15,253 nt of DNA from an uncultured Lachnospiraceae bacterium (GCA_910586605.1 CAJUJR010000067.1:1-15253); one strand, 5' to 3'. Positions 6,895 to 15,044 are shown, counted from the stretch's first letter. The notes: generated from the letters alone by a model not told the origin. Translations and numbers: made by a program.

Positions 6895-8760
6895 GTGGAA
6901 TTAAAGGATGAAAAATATTTGAAATTATTGGCAGAAAAATATCCATCCAGGCAGGCAGTCTGCAGGGAGGTTATCAACTTAAATGCAATCTTGAACCTGC
7001 CAAAGGGTACAGAACATTTTATGAGTGATTTACATGGGGAATATGAGGCGTTTTATCATATCTTAAATAATTGCTCTGGTGTAATCCGTGAAAAGGTAAG
7101 CCTTTTGTTTGGGGAGATTTTAACAGATTTTGAACAGCAGGAGATTTGTACCCTGATTTATTATCCAAGGGAAAAGTTGGATATGCTCCAAAAGAAGACG
7201 GAACTTTCCAGGGAATGGTACCGGATGATATTGAACCAGTTAGTAGAAATTGCAAAGCTTTTGTCCTCTAAATACACAAGGTCAAAAGTAAGGAAAGCAA
7301 TGCCGAAGGATTTTGCCTATATTATTGACGAGCTGCTTCATGTACAGAAAGATGAAGACGATAACCAGGTGCTCTACCACAGCAAAATAATTGATACCAT
7401 ACTAGATATTGATAATGCGGACGAATTTATTATTGCCCTGTCAGCGTTGATTAAGCAGCTAGCAGTAGATCATCTGCATATTGTGGGGGATATTTTTGAC
7501 AGGGGGCCTTATGCGGATAAAATTTTGGATTTATTGCAAAAACATCATTCCCTGGATATTGAATGGGGGAACCATGATATTTTGTGGATGGGGGCGGCCG
7601 CAGGCAGTATGGCCTGCATTGCTAATGTAATCCGAAATAACCTGAAAAACCATAATACAGAAATTTTGGAGAGTGGTTATGGCATTAGCCTACGTTCCCT
7701 TGCGCTGTTTGCAGTAAATACATACCAAAATGAAAATCCGATGGACGCTGCATTAAAAGCAATTTCTGTTATCCTCTTTAAGCTAGAGGGGGATATTATC
7801 AGGAATCATCCAGAATATAAAATGGATGACAGGATGTTGTTAGATAAAATAGATTTTGGGACAGGGGAAGCAATAATCCAGGATAAACGATATAAAATGA
7901 ATGATAGGGCGTTCCCTACATTAAAAATGGAAGATGTTTATGCTTTGTCAGAAGAAGAGCAGGCTGTGATGGATGAATTAAAGACTGCATTTTTAAATAG
8001 TGTCCGTTTGCAGGCGCATATAAGCTTCTTATATGAGAAGGGAAGCATGTACCGTATCTATAATGGGAATCTTTTATATCATGGCTGTATCCCGATGGAT
8101 GAAGCTGGGAATTTTGAAGGGGTACAGATGGAAGGGGAAACCTATCAGGGAAAATCCTATCTTGATTATGCAGACAAGACAGCAAGGCGGGCATATTACA
8201 ATAAGCATGATAAAAATGCCAGAGATTTTATGTGGTATCTCTGGTCAGGAAGGCAATCTCCGCTTTGTGGCAGGAACATTAAAACCTTCGAGAGGACATT
8301 TATAGAAGACAAGGAAGCATGGAAAGAGGAAACAAACCCATATTATAGGCATTACCAGGAGGAAAAAACATGTAATATGATATTGCGTGAATTTGGATTA
8401 TATACAGATATGTCGCATATTATTAATGGGCATACCCCTGTTAAGACGATTGAAGGGGAGCAGCCAATCAGGGCAGATGGAAAGCTTTTGGTAATTGACG
8501 GGGGATTTTGCAGAAACCTGCATGAAACAACAGGGATTGCAGGGTATACTCTGATTTATAATTCGCATGGGCTCCGGATTAAAGCGCATCAGCCATTTGA
8601 AAGCGTATACCAGGCACTCCGGGAAAATAAAGACATAGAATCAGATTCTAATTTTGTGGAAACAGAAAAAATGCGTGTGATGGTAAGGGATACCGATGCA
8701 GGGAAAAAGATTCTGGAAGATATTTCAGATTTAAAAAAGCTGCTGGAATACTACGATTAG
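6895..8760 (+). CDS. fbp: Fructose-1,6-bisphosphatase, class III
   Basis: This enzyme removes the 1-phosphate from fructose 1,6-bisphosphate, the committed step of gluconeogenesis, in the cytoplasm. The class III type is restricted mainly to Firmicutes and belongs to the calcineurin-like metallophosphoesterases. The 621-residue product is close to the family's length. Metal and phosphate motifs appear in order: SDLHGE (44-49), GDIFDRG (198-204), GNHD (225-228), YHG near 396, INGHTP (510-515) and VIDGGF (533-538). The start is GTG at 6895, with an AAGGGGAAGG ribosome binding site at 6881-6890. The first residues, MELKDEKYLKLLAEKYPS, fit the family. It seems to be a single-gene unit: the next sequence is a pseudogene. 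No intrinsic terminator with a good T-run is visible after it. Confidence 0.97.
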   Translation: MELKDEKYLKLLAEKYPSRQAVCREVINLNAILNLPKGTEHFMSDLHGEYEAFYHILNNCSGVIREKVSLLFGEILTDFEQQEICTLIYYPREKLDMLQKKTELSREWYRMILNQLVEIAKLLSSKYTRSKVRKAMPKDFAYIIDELLHVQKDEDDNQVLYHSKIIDTILDIDNADEFIIALSALIKQLAVDHLHIVGDIFDRGPYADKILDLLQKHHSLDIEWGNHDILWMGAAAGSMACIANVIRNNLKNHNTEILESGYGISLRSLALFAVNTYQNENPMDAALKAISVILFKLEGDIIRNHPEYKMDDRMLLDKIDFGTGEAIIQDKRYKMNDRAFPTLKMEDVYALSEEEQAVMDELKTAFLNSVRLQAHISFLYEKGSMYRIYNGNLLYHGCIPMDEAGNFEGVQMEGETYQGKSYLDYADKTARRAYYNKHDKNARDFMWYLWSGRQSPLCGRNIKTFERTFIEDKEAWKEETNPYYRHYQEEKTCNMILREFGLYTDMSHIINGHTPVKTIEGEQPIRADGKLLVIDGGFCRNLHETTGIAGYTLIYNSHGLRIKAHQPFESVYQALRENKDIESDSNFVETEKMRVMVRDTDAGKKILEDISDLKKLLEYYD

Positions 8761-8859
8761 GTTTATTAAAGTAAATGTTGTTGCCCTATTTTTTCAGTTG
8801 CGAAGTATGTTTAAGTTTTTTCTTTATTTCCTATAAAACAGAAAGGAATGGAGATTTTA

Positions 8860-9649
8860 ATGGAGAAGAGAGGAAAAAGGCACATTCAAAAATGAGGATT
8901 GCAGATGAGATTCTGCTTCAGGTTGGGAAAAGTGTTTTAACACAGTCTGGCGGTTATACGTCAGGGGATGATTGGAATATTAAAGAACGTGTCCGGTATA
9001 AGCCATGTACGGAAGCGGGCAGTATGGTTCTGACAGAACCATATGTAGACCCGGCCGGCGGGAAAGTGATTCTTAGGCAGTAACTCCGGTTTATTATGGG
9101 GCTGGTGGAGAGTTTCTTGGTGTAGCAGGTGTCGATGTTTCTTTAGAATATTTAGCTGATATTATGGGTGAGTATAAAATAGGGGATGACGGACATATTT
9201 TCCTGCTTTCTGGGGAAGGGATGATAATTTATCATCTACAGGAAGAGATACAGAAGAAAAATATTTCAGAGGTGGCTATTTCACAGAATATTAAAGATGC
9301 GGAAGCAGCAGGAAAAAAGCAGTTCCTGAAGTATAAAATGAGTGCTATGACAAAGTATGGTGTGGTTAGCCGGGTTGGCAGCACAGGTTATACAGTTATC
9401 AGCAATATGCCGTTTATTGAGCGCTATTCGCAGTTGATAGGAATGATTGCAGTGTTGGTGGTGGAATTTGTTGCAGGCATTTTACTTATTGTGCTTAGTA
9501 TCAAAAGGAGTGCGGCGAAGCTGTCAAAGCCGATTAAAGAGCTGAATCATACTGCACAGCAGCTTGCCTCTGGCGATTTGGATGTACAGGTTGAAATAAC
9601 TTCTGAGGATGAGATTGGCGAGTTGGGAGAATCTATTGGACAGACAGAT
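8860..9649 (+). pseudogene. Remnant of a dCache-HAMP receptor (probable methyl-accepting chemotaxis protein)
   Basis: The original gene encoded a membrane receptor with an extracellular double-Cache sensor, a second membrane helix and a HAMP linker. Three lesions are visible. A normal start with GGAATGGAG upstream encodes MEKRGKRHIQK (8860) and then stops at 8893. The sequence resumes in another frame (from about 8892) in the middle of the Cache domain, so the first membrane helix and half of the sensor are missing. Near 9075-9080 one base has been lost: the frame ending ...GGKVILRQ continues as AVTPVYYGAGGEFLGVAGVDV in the next frame. After the membrane helix (about 9434-9500) and HAMP (about 9500-9645) the sequence ends at the glpK ribosome binding site, with no signalling domain. 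A histidine kinase origin is possible but less likely. It is not expected to function. Confidence 0.85.
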
Positions 9650-9667
9650 AGTAGGGGAGGTTTTTGG

Positions 9668-11158
9668 ATGAGACAATATATTATGGCACTAGATGCAGGG
9701 ACAACTAGCAACCGTTGCATTTTGTTTGATAAAAAGGGGAGAATCGTATCAGTTGCGCAAAAGGAATTTACACAGATTTTTCCGAATCCTGGCTGGGTAG
9801 AGCATAATGCCGGGGAGATCTGGTCTACACAGCTTGGCGTGGCAGTGGAGGCTATGTCAAAAGTTGGTTTGTCTGCACAGGATATTGCGGCGATTGGAAT
9901 TACGAACCAGAGAGAAACTACAATTGTATGGGACCGGAAAACAGGGGAGCCAGTTTATAACGCAATTGTCTGGCAGTGCCGCCGTACGTCGGAATATTGT
10001 GATAGTTTAAAGGACCGGGGCTTGAAGGACATGTTCAGGAAAAAGACAGGGCTTGTGATTGACGCTTATTTTTCAGCTACTAAGTTAAAATGGATTCTGG
10101 ATAATGTAGAAGGGGCGCGTGAGCGCGCAGAAAACGGGGAGCTTCTTTTTGGGACAGTTGATACCTGGCTGATTTGGAAACTAACAAAGGGGCGCGTCCA
10201 TGTAACAGATTATTCTAATGCTTCCCGTACTATGATGTATAATATCAATACATTGCAATGGGATGAGGAAATTTTAAAGGAACTAAATATTCCTATATGC
10301 ATGTTGCCAGAAGTGCGCCAATCCAGTGAAGTTTATGGGATGACAGACGCATCTTTCCTGGGCGGGCCAGTTCCTGTAGGAAGCGCAGCAGGCGATCAGC
10401 AGGCGGCGCTTTTTGGGCAGGCATGTTTCCAGGAAGGGGAAGCAAAAAACACATATGGCACAGGTTGCTTTCTTTTAATGAATACAGGTGGGAAGCCTGT
10501 ATTCTCTGAAAATGGGCTTGTTACAACCATTGCCTGGGGAGTGGGCGGTAAAGTGGCCTATGCGCTGGAGGGTTCTATTTTTATTGCGGGGGCTTCTGTG
10601 CAATGGCTGCGGGATGAAATGAGGCTGATTGATTCAGCGGAGGATTCAGAATATATGGCTCAAAAAGTATCTGATACGAATGGCTGCTATGTGGTTCCGG
10701 CATTTACCGGTCTCGGCGCGCCGTATTGGAATCAATATGCTAGAGGCACGATTGTTGGATTAACGCGTGGCGTCAATAAATATCATATAATACGGGCAAC
10801 ATTGGAATCTGTTGCTTATCAAGTAAATGATGTGCTGCAGGCGATGGAAGCTGACTCTGGCATACGGCTTTCTGCTTTGAAAGTAGATGGGGGAGCCAGT
10901 TCAAATAACTTTTTGATGCAGGTTCAGTCAGACATTATTGATACTGCTGTACTACGTCCCAACTGTGTAGAAAGTACGGCAATGGGGGCGGCATACCTGG
11001 CAGGCCTTGCAGTAGGATTTTGGAAAGATAGGGAAGAGATACTTCAAAATGTGGCAATGAATCAGAAATTTGAACCTCAAATTACAGAATTGGAACGCCA
11101 GAAGCGGATAGATGGGTGGAAACAGGCGGTAAGATGCGCGATAGCCTGGAAAGGTTAA
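9668..11158 (+). CDS. glpK: Glycerol kinase
   Basis: GlpK phosphorylates glycerol to sn-glycerol 3-phosphate with ATP, in the cytoplasm. The FGGY-kinase features are DAGTTSNR (9-16), WVEHNAGEIW (43-52), the glycerol contacts R82-E83, W102, Y134 and D243, GTGCFLLMNTG and VDGGASSNNF. The 496-residue length is standard. The start is ATG 9668 with GGGGAGG (9654-9660) upstream. The frame stays open leftward to about 9077 through the receptor remnant, so an automated call may start at 9164; that extension is not part of GlpK. No histidine lies between about 205 and 250, where Enterococcus and Bacillus GlpK carry the HPr-phosphorylated histidine, so activation by PTS phosphorylation seems absent (inference). 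No glycerol facilitator or glycerol-3-phosphate dehydrogenase gene is next to it. Confidence 0.97.
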   Translation: MRQYIMALDAGTTSNRCILFDKKGRIVSVAQKEFTQIFPNPGWVEHNAGEIWSTQLGVAVEAMSKVGLSAQDIAAIGITNQRETTIVWDRKTGEPVYNAIVWQCRRTSEYCDSLKDRGLKDMFRKKTGLVIDAYFSATKLKWILDNVEGARERAENGELLFGTVDTWLIWKLTKGRVHVTDYSNASRTMMYNINTLQWDEEILKELNIPICMLPEVRQSSEVYGMTDASFLGGPVPVGSAAGDQQAALFGQACFQEGEAKNTYGTGCFLLMNTGGKPVFSENGLVTTIAWGVGGKVAYALEGSIFIAGASVQWLRDEMRLIDSAEDSEYMAQKVSDTNGCYVVPAFTGLGAPYWNQYARGTIVGLTRGVNKYHIIRATLESVAYQVNDVLQAMEADSGIRLSALKVDGGASSNNFLMQVQSDIIDTAVLRPNCVESTAMGAAYLAGLAVGFWKDREEILQNVAMNQKFEPQITELERQKRIDGWKQAVRCAIAWKG

Positions 11159-11170
11159 TATGCATTTGGC

Positions 11171-11197
11171 AAAAAGCAATTTTTAGAGGCATTTTAA
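11171..11197. repeat. Possible end fragment of the MITE-like element
   Basis: These 27 bases match the right end of repeat copy 2 (6528-6554) at 23 of 27 positions, including an identical run AAAAAGCAATTTTTA and a terminal TTTTAA versus TTCTAA. No matching left end is seen; the sequence to the left is the 3' end of glpK. It may be a truncated relic, or a chance match in A-T-rich sequence. Confidence 0.35.
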
Positions 11198-11335
11198 GGA
11201 AATCATTGATTTTTGCCGATATATACATATGGATAAATTAACAACTAATTGATGGTGTAAATAGCAAAGACAGGCAGTTTATTATTCGGGCGAAAGCGGA
11301 GATGTCTGCATGTGCCTTGCAGAAAAGAGGGAATT

Positions 11336-12346
11336 ATGGGGAATGGAGTTGAAATTTCAACTGGAGAGAACAGGGATGTACAGGAAAATAATAAAATATT
11401 ATTTCGGATAAGTGCCAACAGCAGGGAGAGACAGGGTGGAAAAGACAGCAAGATAAAGGGAAATGCGATTTATGTAGGAGATTTGGTAAACCGCCAGGAA
11501 ATGGTTAGCGATAAGTTTGCACAGGCGCAGAAAAGTGCAGTAAAGCGCCTGATGGATCAATTTGAATCTGATTTGGCAATTGATGAGGGGATGGAAGAGA
11601 GTGAAACCCTGATTGGTGAACTGGAGAAACACGCTGTGGGAGCGGGGCAGAAACTAAAAGAGCTTGATGAACGGCGGGAAGAAATTATGAAACGCTATGA
11701 GATTGCTCCTGATAGCCAGGAACAGAAGGACTTGGAACTGGTGCAAAAGGAAAATGCTGCAAAAAAAGACCCATTTAATGAAGAATTAAAGTTAACGCCA
11801 GAGGAAAAGGAACGGCTTAAGGAGATGCCCCCACTTACAAATTATCAGAAGGAAATGTTGGAATGCGATAAGGAAGAAGAAAAGTACAGAGGCATTCTCA
11901 ATGATAACCGTCAGGATATTATCATTGAGAATGCTACAATCCATGCTACAAAAAAAGCGCTATTAAAGACACATCCTATGGTAGATGCTAAAAAGGATGC
12001 AGAGGCAATAATAAAGAATGCGTTAAAAGAGCAGGTTGGAGACCTTATGCAGGAAGGCGTGGATAAGGTTGATGAAGATATGGAGGAAGAGAAGAAGGAG
12101 CAGCTCGAAGCCCGGGAAGAAGCTTTGGAGGAAAAAATACGCCGTGAAAAGATGAAAAAGGAGGAAGCAGAGCAGGAAAGAGAAAATCAGGAGCTGCAAG
12201 AAACCGTATTTTCTGCAACAATGCAGGCTGTATCTGGCAGCCAGCAGGCAATTTTAAATTTGCAGACAGATGTTAAAACCCTGATTCAAGATCAGATTGT
12301 CCTGGATGTAGATATGAAAGGGCTTAGGGTCGATCAGTCAGTGTAA
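11336..12346 (+). CDS. Hypothetical charged, helical protein with coiled coil
   Basis: I do not recognise this 336-residue protein. The ATG at 11336 follows AGAGGG (11326-11331); the in-frame GTG at 11312 lacks such a site. There is no signal peptide or membrane segment. The first 50 residues are polar and end in KGNAIYVGDLVNRQEMV. The rest is predicted almost wholly helical, very rich in Glu and Lys. The most continuous coiled-coil stretch is about 245-292 (EEEKKEQLEAREEALEEK and onward). The end is more hydrophobic (TMQAVSGSQQAILNLQTDVKTLIQDQIVLDVDMKGL), perhaps an oligomerisation or binding segment. A second small charged gene follows about 100 bp later. The composition suggests a scaffold or filament-like protein, but this is speculation. 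Confidence 0.8.
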   Translation: MGNGVEISTGENRDVQENNKILFRISANSRERQGGKDSKIKGNAIYVGDLVNRQEMVSDKFAQAQKSAVKRLMDQFESDLAIDEGMEESETLIGELEKHAVGAGQKLKELDERREEIMKRYEIAPDSQEQKDLELVQKENAAKKDPFNEELKLTPEEKERLKEMPPLTNYQKEMLECDKEEEKYRGILNDNRQDIIIENATIHATKKALLKTHPMVDAKKDAEAIIKNALKEQVGDLMQEGVDKVDEDMEEEKKEQLEAREEALEEKIRREKMKKEEAEQERENQELQETVFSATMQAVSGSQQAILNLQTDVKTLIQDQIVLDVDMKGLRVDQSV

Positions 12347-12450
12347 CATTCCTGTTTTGAAAAAGTCAGGCAGTTATGAATAGTACAGATGATATTCCAT
12401 ATACTACTGTTTATAAAGTAAAAGACAGTATTGGCAGAAGGAGGAAGTAT

Positions 12451-12654
12451 ATGGAAAATTTGCCAGAAGAGCTAGATTTTTTAAAGAAGCTGAACAGCGA
12501 AGACAAACAGAGATTTATGAACATGACAACGGAGCAAAAAAGAAATGCTGTTACAGAGAATATGCTTGCGCACGAGGAAGAAAGAAAACGTCAGGAAAAT
12601 GCAGATATGAACCAGTTAGTGGATAGGATTGCGTCAAAAAGTTTTCAAGGGTAA
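12451..12654 (+). CDS. Small hypothetical charged helical protein
   Basis: This is a 67-residue protein I do not recognise. The frame is open from an ATG at 12376, but a near-perfect AAGGAGG (12438-12444) six bases before the ATG at 12451 makes that the likely start. It begins MENLPEELDFLKKLNSEDKQ, is highly charged and probably all helical, and has no membrane segment. It lies between the coiled-coil protein gene (11336-12346) and the deacetylase gene, all on the same strand with modest gaps, so the three may be cotranscribed. If the upstream ATG were used the protein would have 92 residues. Confidence 0.65.
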   Translation: MENLPEELDFLKKLNSEDKQRFMNMTTEQKRNAVTENMLAHEEERKRQENADMNQLVDRIASKSFQG

Positions 12655-12704
12655 AGCAGCGCTCTATCCAGTTAGATTTTAAAGTACTTAATGGAGAAAA
12701 CAAA

Positions 12705-14078
12705 ATGAAAGATATTATAAATGACAGGGAGTATAGAAGGAAGCAGCGCACTGATACAGGAAGTGCGCTGCTTTTCAAAACAGGGAATAGTTGTAACCAT
12801 AGAAATTACTGGCACAAAAAATGTAAAAAGCTTATTTTAACAGTTATGTTACTGTGTGCCGCATTTTTAGATGAGGCAGATGCATCAGCTCCAGAAAGGC
12901 AGGCTGCGGCAGCAGTTGTAGGAGTTGGGAACGAACATGGCAAAACAGCAGATACAGAAGATATTTCTGGCAAGGATGAATCTGAGAGGGAGAATTACTA
13001 TTTACAACAGGAAAGGAATATGAAATTAAGCCTCGGGGAGAAGGTATTTTTAGCAGTACCTGGAGAGAAAATGCTTTTTTGCAAGAGCAGCAAAAAGAAA
13101 GTTGTTTCTGTATCAAAAAGAGGGGCAATTCATGCTTTAAAAGAGGGAAAAGCAAGAATCACGGTAAAAAGTGAACTTGGAGGAGAAGTTACTACAAAAA
13201 AGTATCATATAAAAGTTAGTAAATATGGCATGGTATATCCGGTATTCACTATGATGAAGGGAGAACATCTGGATTTACAATGTAATATCGAGGCGGTACA
13301 TATAAAATGGAAATCCAGTAATCCTTCTGTTGCAAAGGTTTCAAGAACTGGAAAAGTAATTGCAAAAAAGAAGGGAAAAGCTGCTTTAACAGGTATAGGC
13401 GAAAATGGAAAAAGGTATTGTTGCAAACTCACAGTAAAAAAACGAGTTCAAAATGTGATTTACCTTACTTTTGATGATGGGCCAAGCCGTTATAGTACAA
13501 CAAAAATATTAGATATTCTTAAAAAGAACCATGTAAAGGCGACTTTTTTTGAATTGAAACCAGCGAAGAAGGATTTTGATTTGACGAAACGGGTAATAGA
13601 GGAAGGACATGCTTTGGCACTTCATGGATATCAGCATAAATACGATATAATTTACCAATCGGAGAAGGCTTATCGTGAAAACCTAAATAAATTAAGGGAT
13701 TTGTTTTTTGATAAATTTGGCGTATGGTGCACAGTTAGCCGTTTTCCAGGGGGAAGTTCTAATATGGTCAGTAAATATAATCCAGGGATTATGACGAAAT
13801 TGACTGCAAAACTACATAGCTGGGGATATCATTATTTTGACTGGAATGTAGATAGCCGTGATGCAGGGGGTGCGAGTAGCTCGCAAGAAACTTATTCTAA
13901 TTTTTGTGCAAGCCTACGAAAAGGACGTGGCAATGTCGTTTTGATGCATGATTTTGCAAATAATGATAAAACAATTAATGCATTGGATAAGATGATTCAG
14001 TATGGAAAAAAGAATGGGTTTACTTTTTTGCCGATTACCGCCAGTACAGATGAGGTACACCATCCTGTAAATAATTAG
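12705..14078 (+). CDS. Exported polysaccharide deacetylase with Ig-like repeats
   Basis: This is a NodB-type carbohydrate esterase family 4 protein, likely removing acetyl groups from peptidoglycan or another wall glycan outside the membrane. The 457-residue product has a 42-residue polar, basic leader, then a hydrophobic segment (about 43-55, LILTVMLLCAAFL) acting as signal peptide or membrane anchor. Two bacterial Ig-like (Big_2-like) repeats follow at about 106-172 and 179-246; the second has SSNPSVAKVSRTGKVIAKKKGKA. The catalytic domain spans about 250-445, with TFDDGP (255-260, D257-D258), the metal histidines H307 and H311 in HGYQH, RFPGG (346-350), DWNVDSRD and LMHD (413-416), so the active site looks complete. 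The start ATG has GGAG 8 bases upstream, and no other usable start precedes the hydrophobic segment. The long leader is odd and contains a terminator-like hairpin (12741-12775). Confidence 0.9.
   Translation: MKDIINDREYRRKQRTDTGSALLFKTGNSCNHRNYWHKKCKKLILTVMLLCAAFLDEADASAPERQAAAAVVGVGNEHGKTADTEDISGKDESERENYYLQQERNMKLSLGEKVFLAVPGEKMLFCKSSKKKVVSVSKRGAIHALKEGKARITVKSELGGEVTTKKYHIKVSKYGMVYPVFTMMKGEHLDLQCNIEAVHIKWKSSNPSVAKVSRTGKVIAKKKGKAALTGIGENGKRYCCKLTVKKRVQNVIYLTFDDGPSRYSTTKILDILKKNHVKATFFELKPAKKDFDLTKRVIEEGHALALHGYQHKYDIIYQSEKAYRENLNKLRDLFFDKFGVWCTVSRFPGGSSNMVSKYNPGIMTKLTAKLHSWGYHYFDWNVDSRDAGGASSSQETYSNFCASLRKGRGNVVLMHDFANNDKTINALDKMIQYGKKNGFTFLPITASTDEVHHPVNN
12739..12775 (+). terminator. Terminator-like hairpin inside the deacetylase leader codons
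   Basis: AAGCAGCGCACT (12741-12752) and AGTGCGCTGCTT (12762-12773) form a perfect 12-bp stem with a 9-base loop, extendable by two G-T pairs, followed by TTTTC. It covers codons 12-24 of the deacetylase gene. It could be the terminator of the upstream genes overlapping a coding start, or an attenuator. The T-run is short, so strength is doubtful. The same left-arm sequence AAAGCAGCGC also occurs at 12653-12662. Confidence 0.5.
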
Positions 14079-14166
14079 GAAGTATCAGTTGAGAGGAATT
14101 TCCAGGGCAGCAAGCATATACTTCTTATTCTGGAAAATAACTGAAGATTTAAAATGGAGGGATATT

Positions 14167-14847
14167 ATGAAACGCAGTGAGATTAATAGGGCAATCCGTA
14201 TGATGGAAAAATTGGCGGGAGAAAATGGATTCTGCCTGCCGCCTTTTTGCAATTGGTCTCCGGAGGATTGGAAAAATAAAGGGCATGAATATGATGAGAT
14301 ACGAGATAATATGCTTGGATGGGATATTACAGATTATGGCTGTGGTGATTGGGAGAAAGTGGGTTTCGCGCTTATTACACTCCGAAATGGTAACCAGAAT
14401 AACCCTAAATATAAAAAGGTTTATGCTGAAAAGCTTTTAATGTTAAAAGAAGGGCAACATTCACCGATGCATTTCCATTGGAACAAGTCGGAGGACATTA
14501 TTAACCGTGGAGGCGGAACATTGCTGCTTCATATATACAATGACGATGGAGAAGGTGGGCTGGCGGATACAGATGTCTTGGTTAATTCTGATGGGCGTTC
14601 TTATTATGTCCCTGCTGGGACAGCGGTAGAACTTAATCCAGGAGAAAGCATTACTTTGTGGCCGCATCAGTATCATGATTTTGATGTGCTGACTGGTAGC
14701 GGCGATGTTCTGATAGGTGAGGTTTCTATGTGCAATGATGATAATACTGATAACCGTTTTTATGAAAGTGTAGGGCGTTTTCCGAAAATTGAAGAAGATG
14801 AGGAACCATACCGTCTTCTGTGCTTTGAGTATCCATCTGCTGACTGA
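14167..14847 (+). CDS. D-lyxose isomerase
   Basis: This is a cupin-fold sugar isomerase of the D-lyxose ketol-isomerase family, which interconverts D-lyxose and D-xylulose and often also D-mannose and D-fructose. It acts in the cytoplasm and needs a divalent metal, usually manganese. The 226-residue length fits the family. Recognisable stretches are GFCLPPFCNWSPEDW (21-35), GWDITDYGCGD (51-61), the metal-binding HFHWNKSEDIINRGGG (H102, H104, E109) and LWPHQYHDF (H170, possibly H167), and the C-terminal YRLLCFEYP. The start ATG has GGAGG (14156-14160) six bases upstream. It follows the deacetylase gene by 88 bp without an obvious terminator and is followed by a hairpin at 14895-14915. No sugar kinase or transporter is adjacent, so its in vivo substrate is open. 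Confidence 0.93.
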   Translation: MKRSEINRAIRMMEKLAGENGFCLPPFCNWSPEDWKNKGHEYDEIRDNMLGWDITDYGCGDWEKVGFALITLRNGNQNNPKYKKVYAEKLLMLKEGQHSPMHFHWNKSEDIINRGGGTLLLHIYNDDGEGGLADTDVLVNSDGRSYYVPAGTAVELNPGESITLWPHQYHDFDVLTGSGDVLIGEVSMCNDDNTDNRFYESVGRFPKIEEDEEPYRLLCFEYPSAD

Positions 14848-14894
14848 AATGCCAAGAAAATAGATAGTTACCATTTGAAGAGAAACCAGGCATG

Positions 14895-14915
14895 CCCCGT
14901 TGCTTTGCAGCGGGG
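14895..14915 (+). terminator. Hairpin terminator candidate after the isomerase gene
   Basis: CCCCGTTGC and GCAGCGGGG form a 9-bp stem with one T-G wobble around a 3-base loop, 47 bases past the stop codon. It is GC-rich and is followed by TATTTG, so the T-run is weak. Confidence 0.55.
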
Positions 14916-14950
14916 TATTTGACGTATGTTGTATAGAACGCTTATACGTA

Positions 14951-15013
14951 AATTTCAGAAGATAGGCATTCTCTTATGTGTAAGCACAACATGTTTGCCG
15001 ATTTTCTGAAATT
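14951..15013. repeat. Imperfect inverted repeat upstream of the tandem promoters
   Basis: AATTTCAGAAGATAGGCA (14951-14968) and TGCCGATTTTCTGAAATT (14996-15013) are inverted copies matching at 16 of 18 positions. The 27-base interior contains a small CTTA-TGTG-TAAG hairpin. There is no T-run or coding capacity. It could be another small palindromic repeat or a structured regulatory site. Confidence 0.4.
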
Positions 15014-15044
15014 AGCCATGAATAGTAACGAATCGTAACCAAAT

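Noticed and set aside
8775..9083. An independent 102-residue protein
   Set aside because: Only its second half is meaningful and it is the middle of a dCache domain; the first part is untranslated-looking sequence upstream of the original receptor start.
9164..11158. A single 664-residue HAMP-glycerol kinase protein
   Set aside because: The upstream part continues a frameshifted receptor, the ATG at 9164 has no ribosome binding site, and GlpK has its own strong site and a family-standard start at 9668.
12376..12450. Earlier ATG for the 67-residue protein
   Set aside because: It has only a weak ribosome binding site, whereas AAGGAGG stands six bases before the ATG at 12451. The longer form is not excluded.
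14919..14947. Promoter TTGACG with a -10 at TTATAC
   Set aside because: The -35 is good and spacing is 17, but the -10 matches the consensus poorly and no gene follows before P1.
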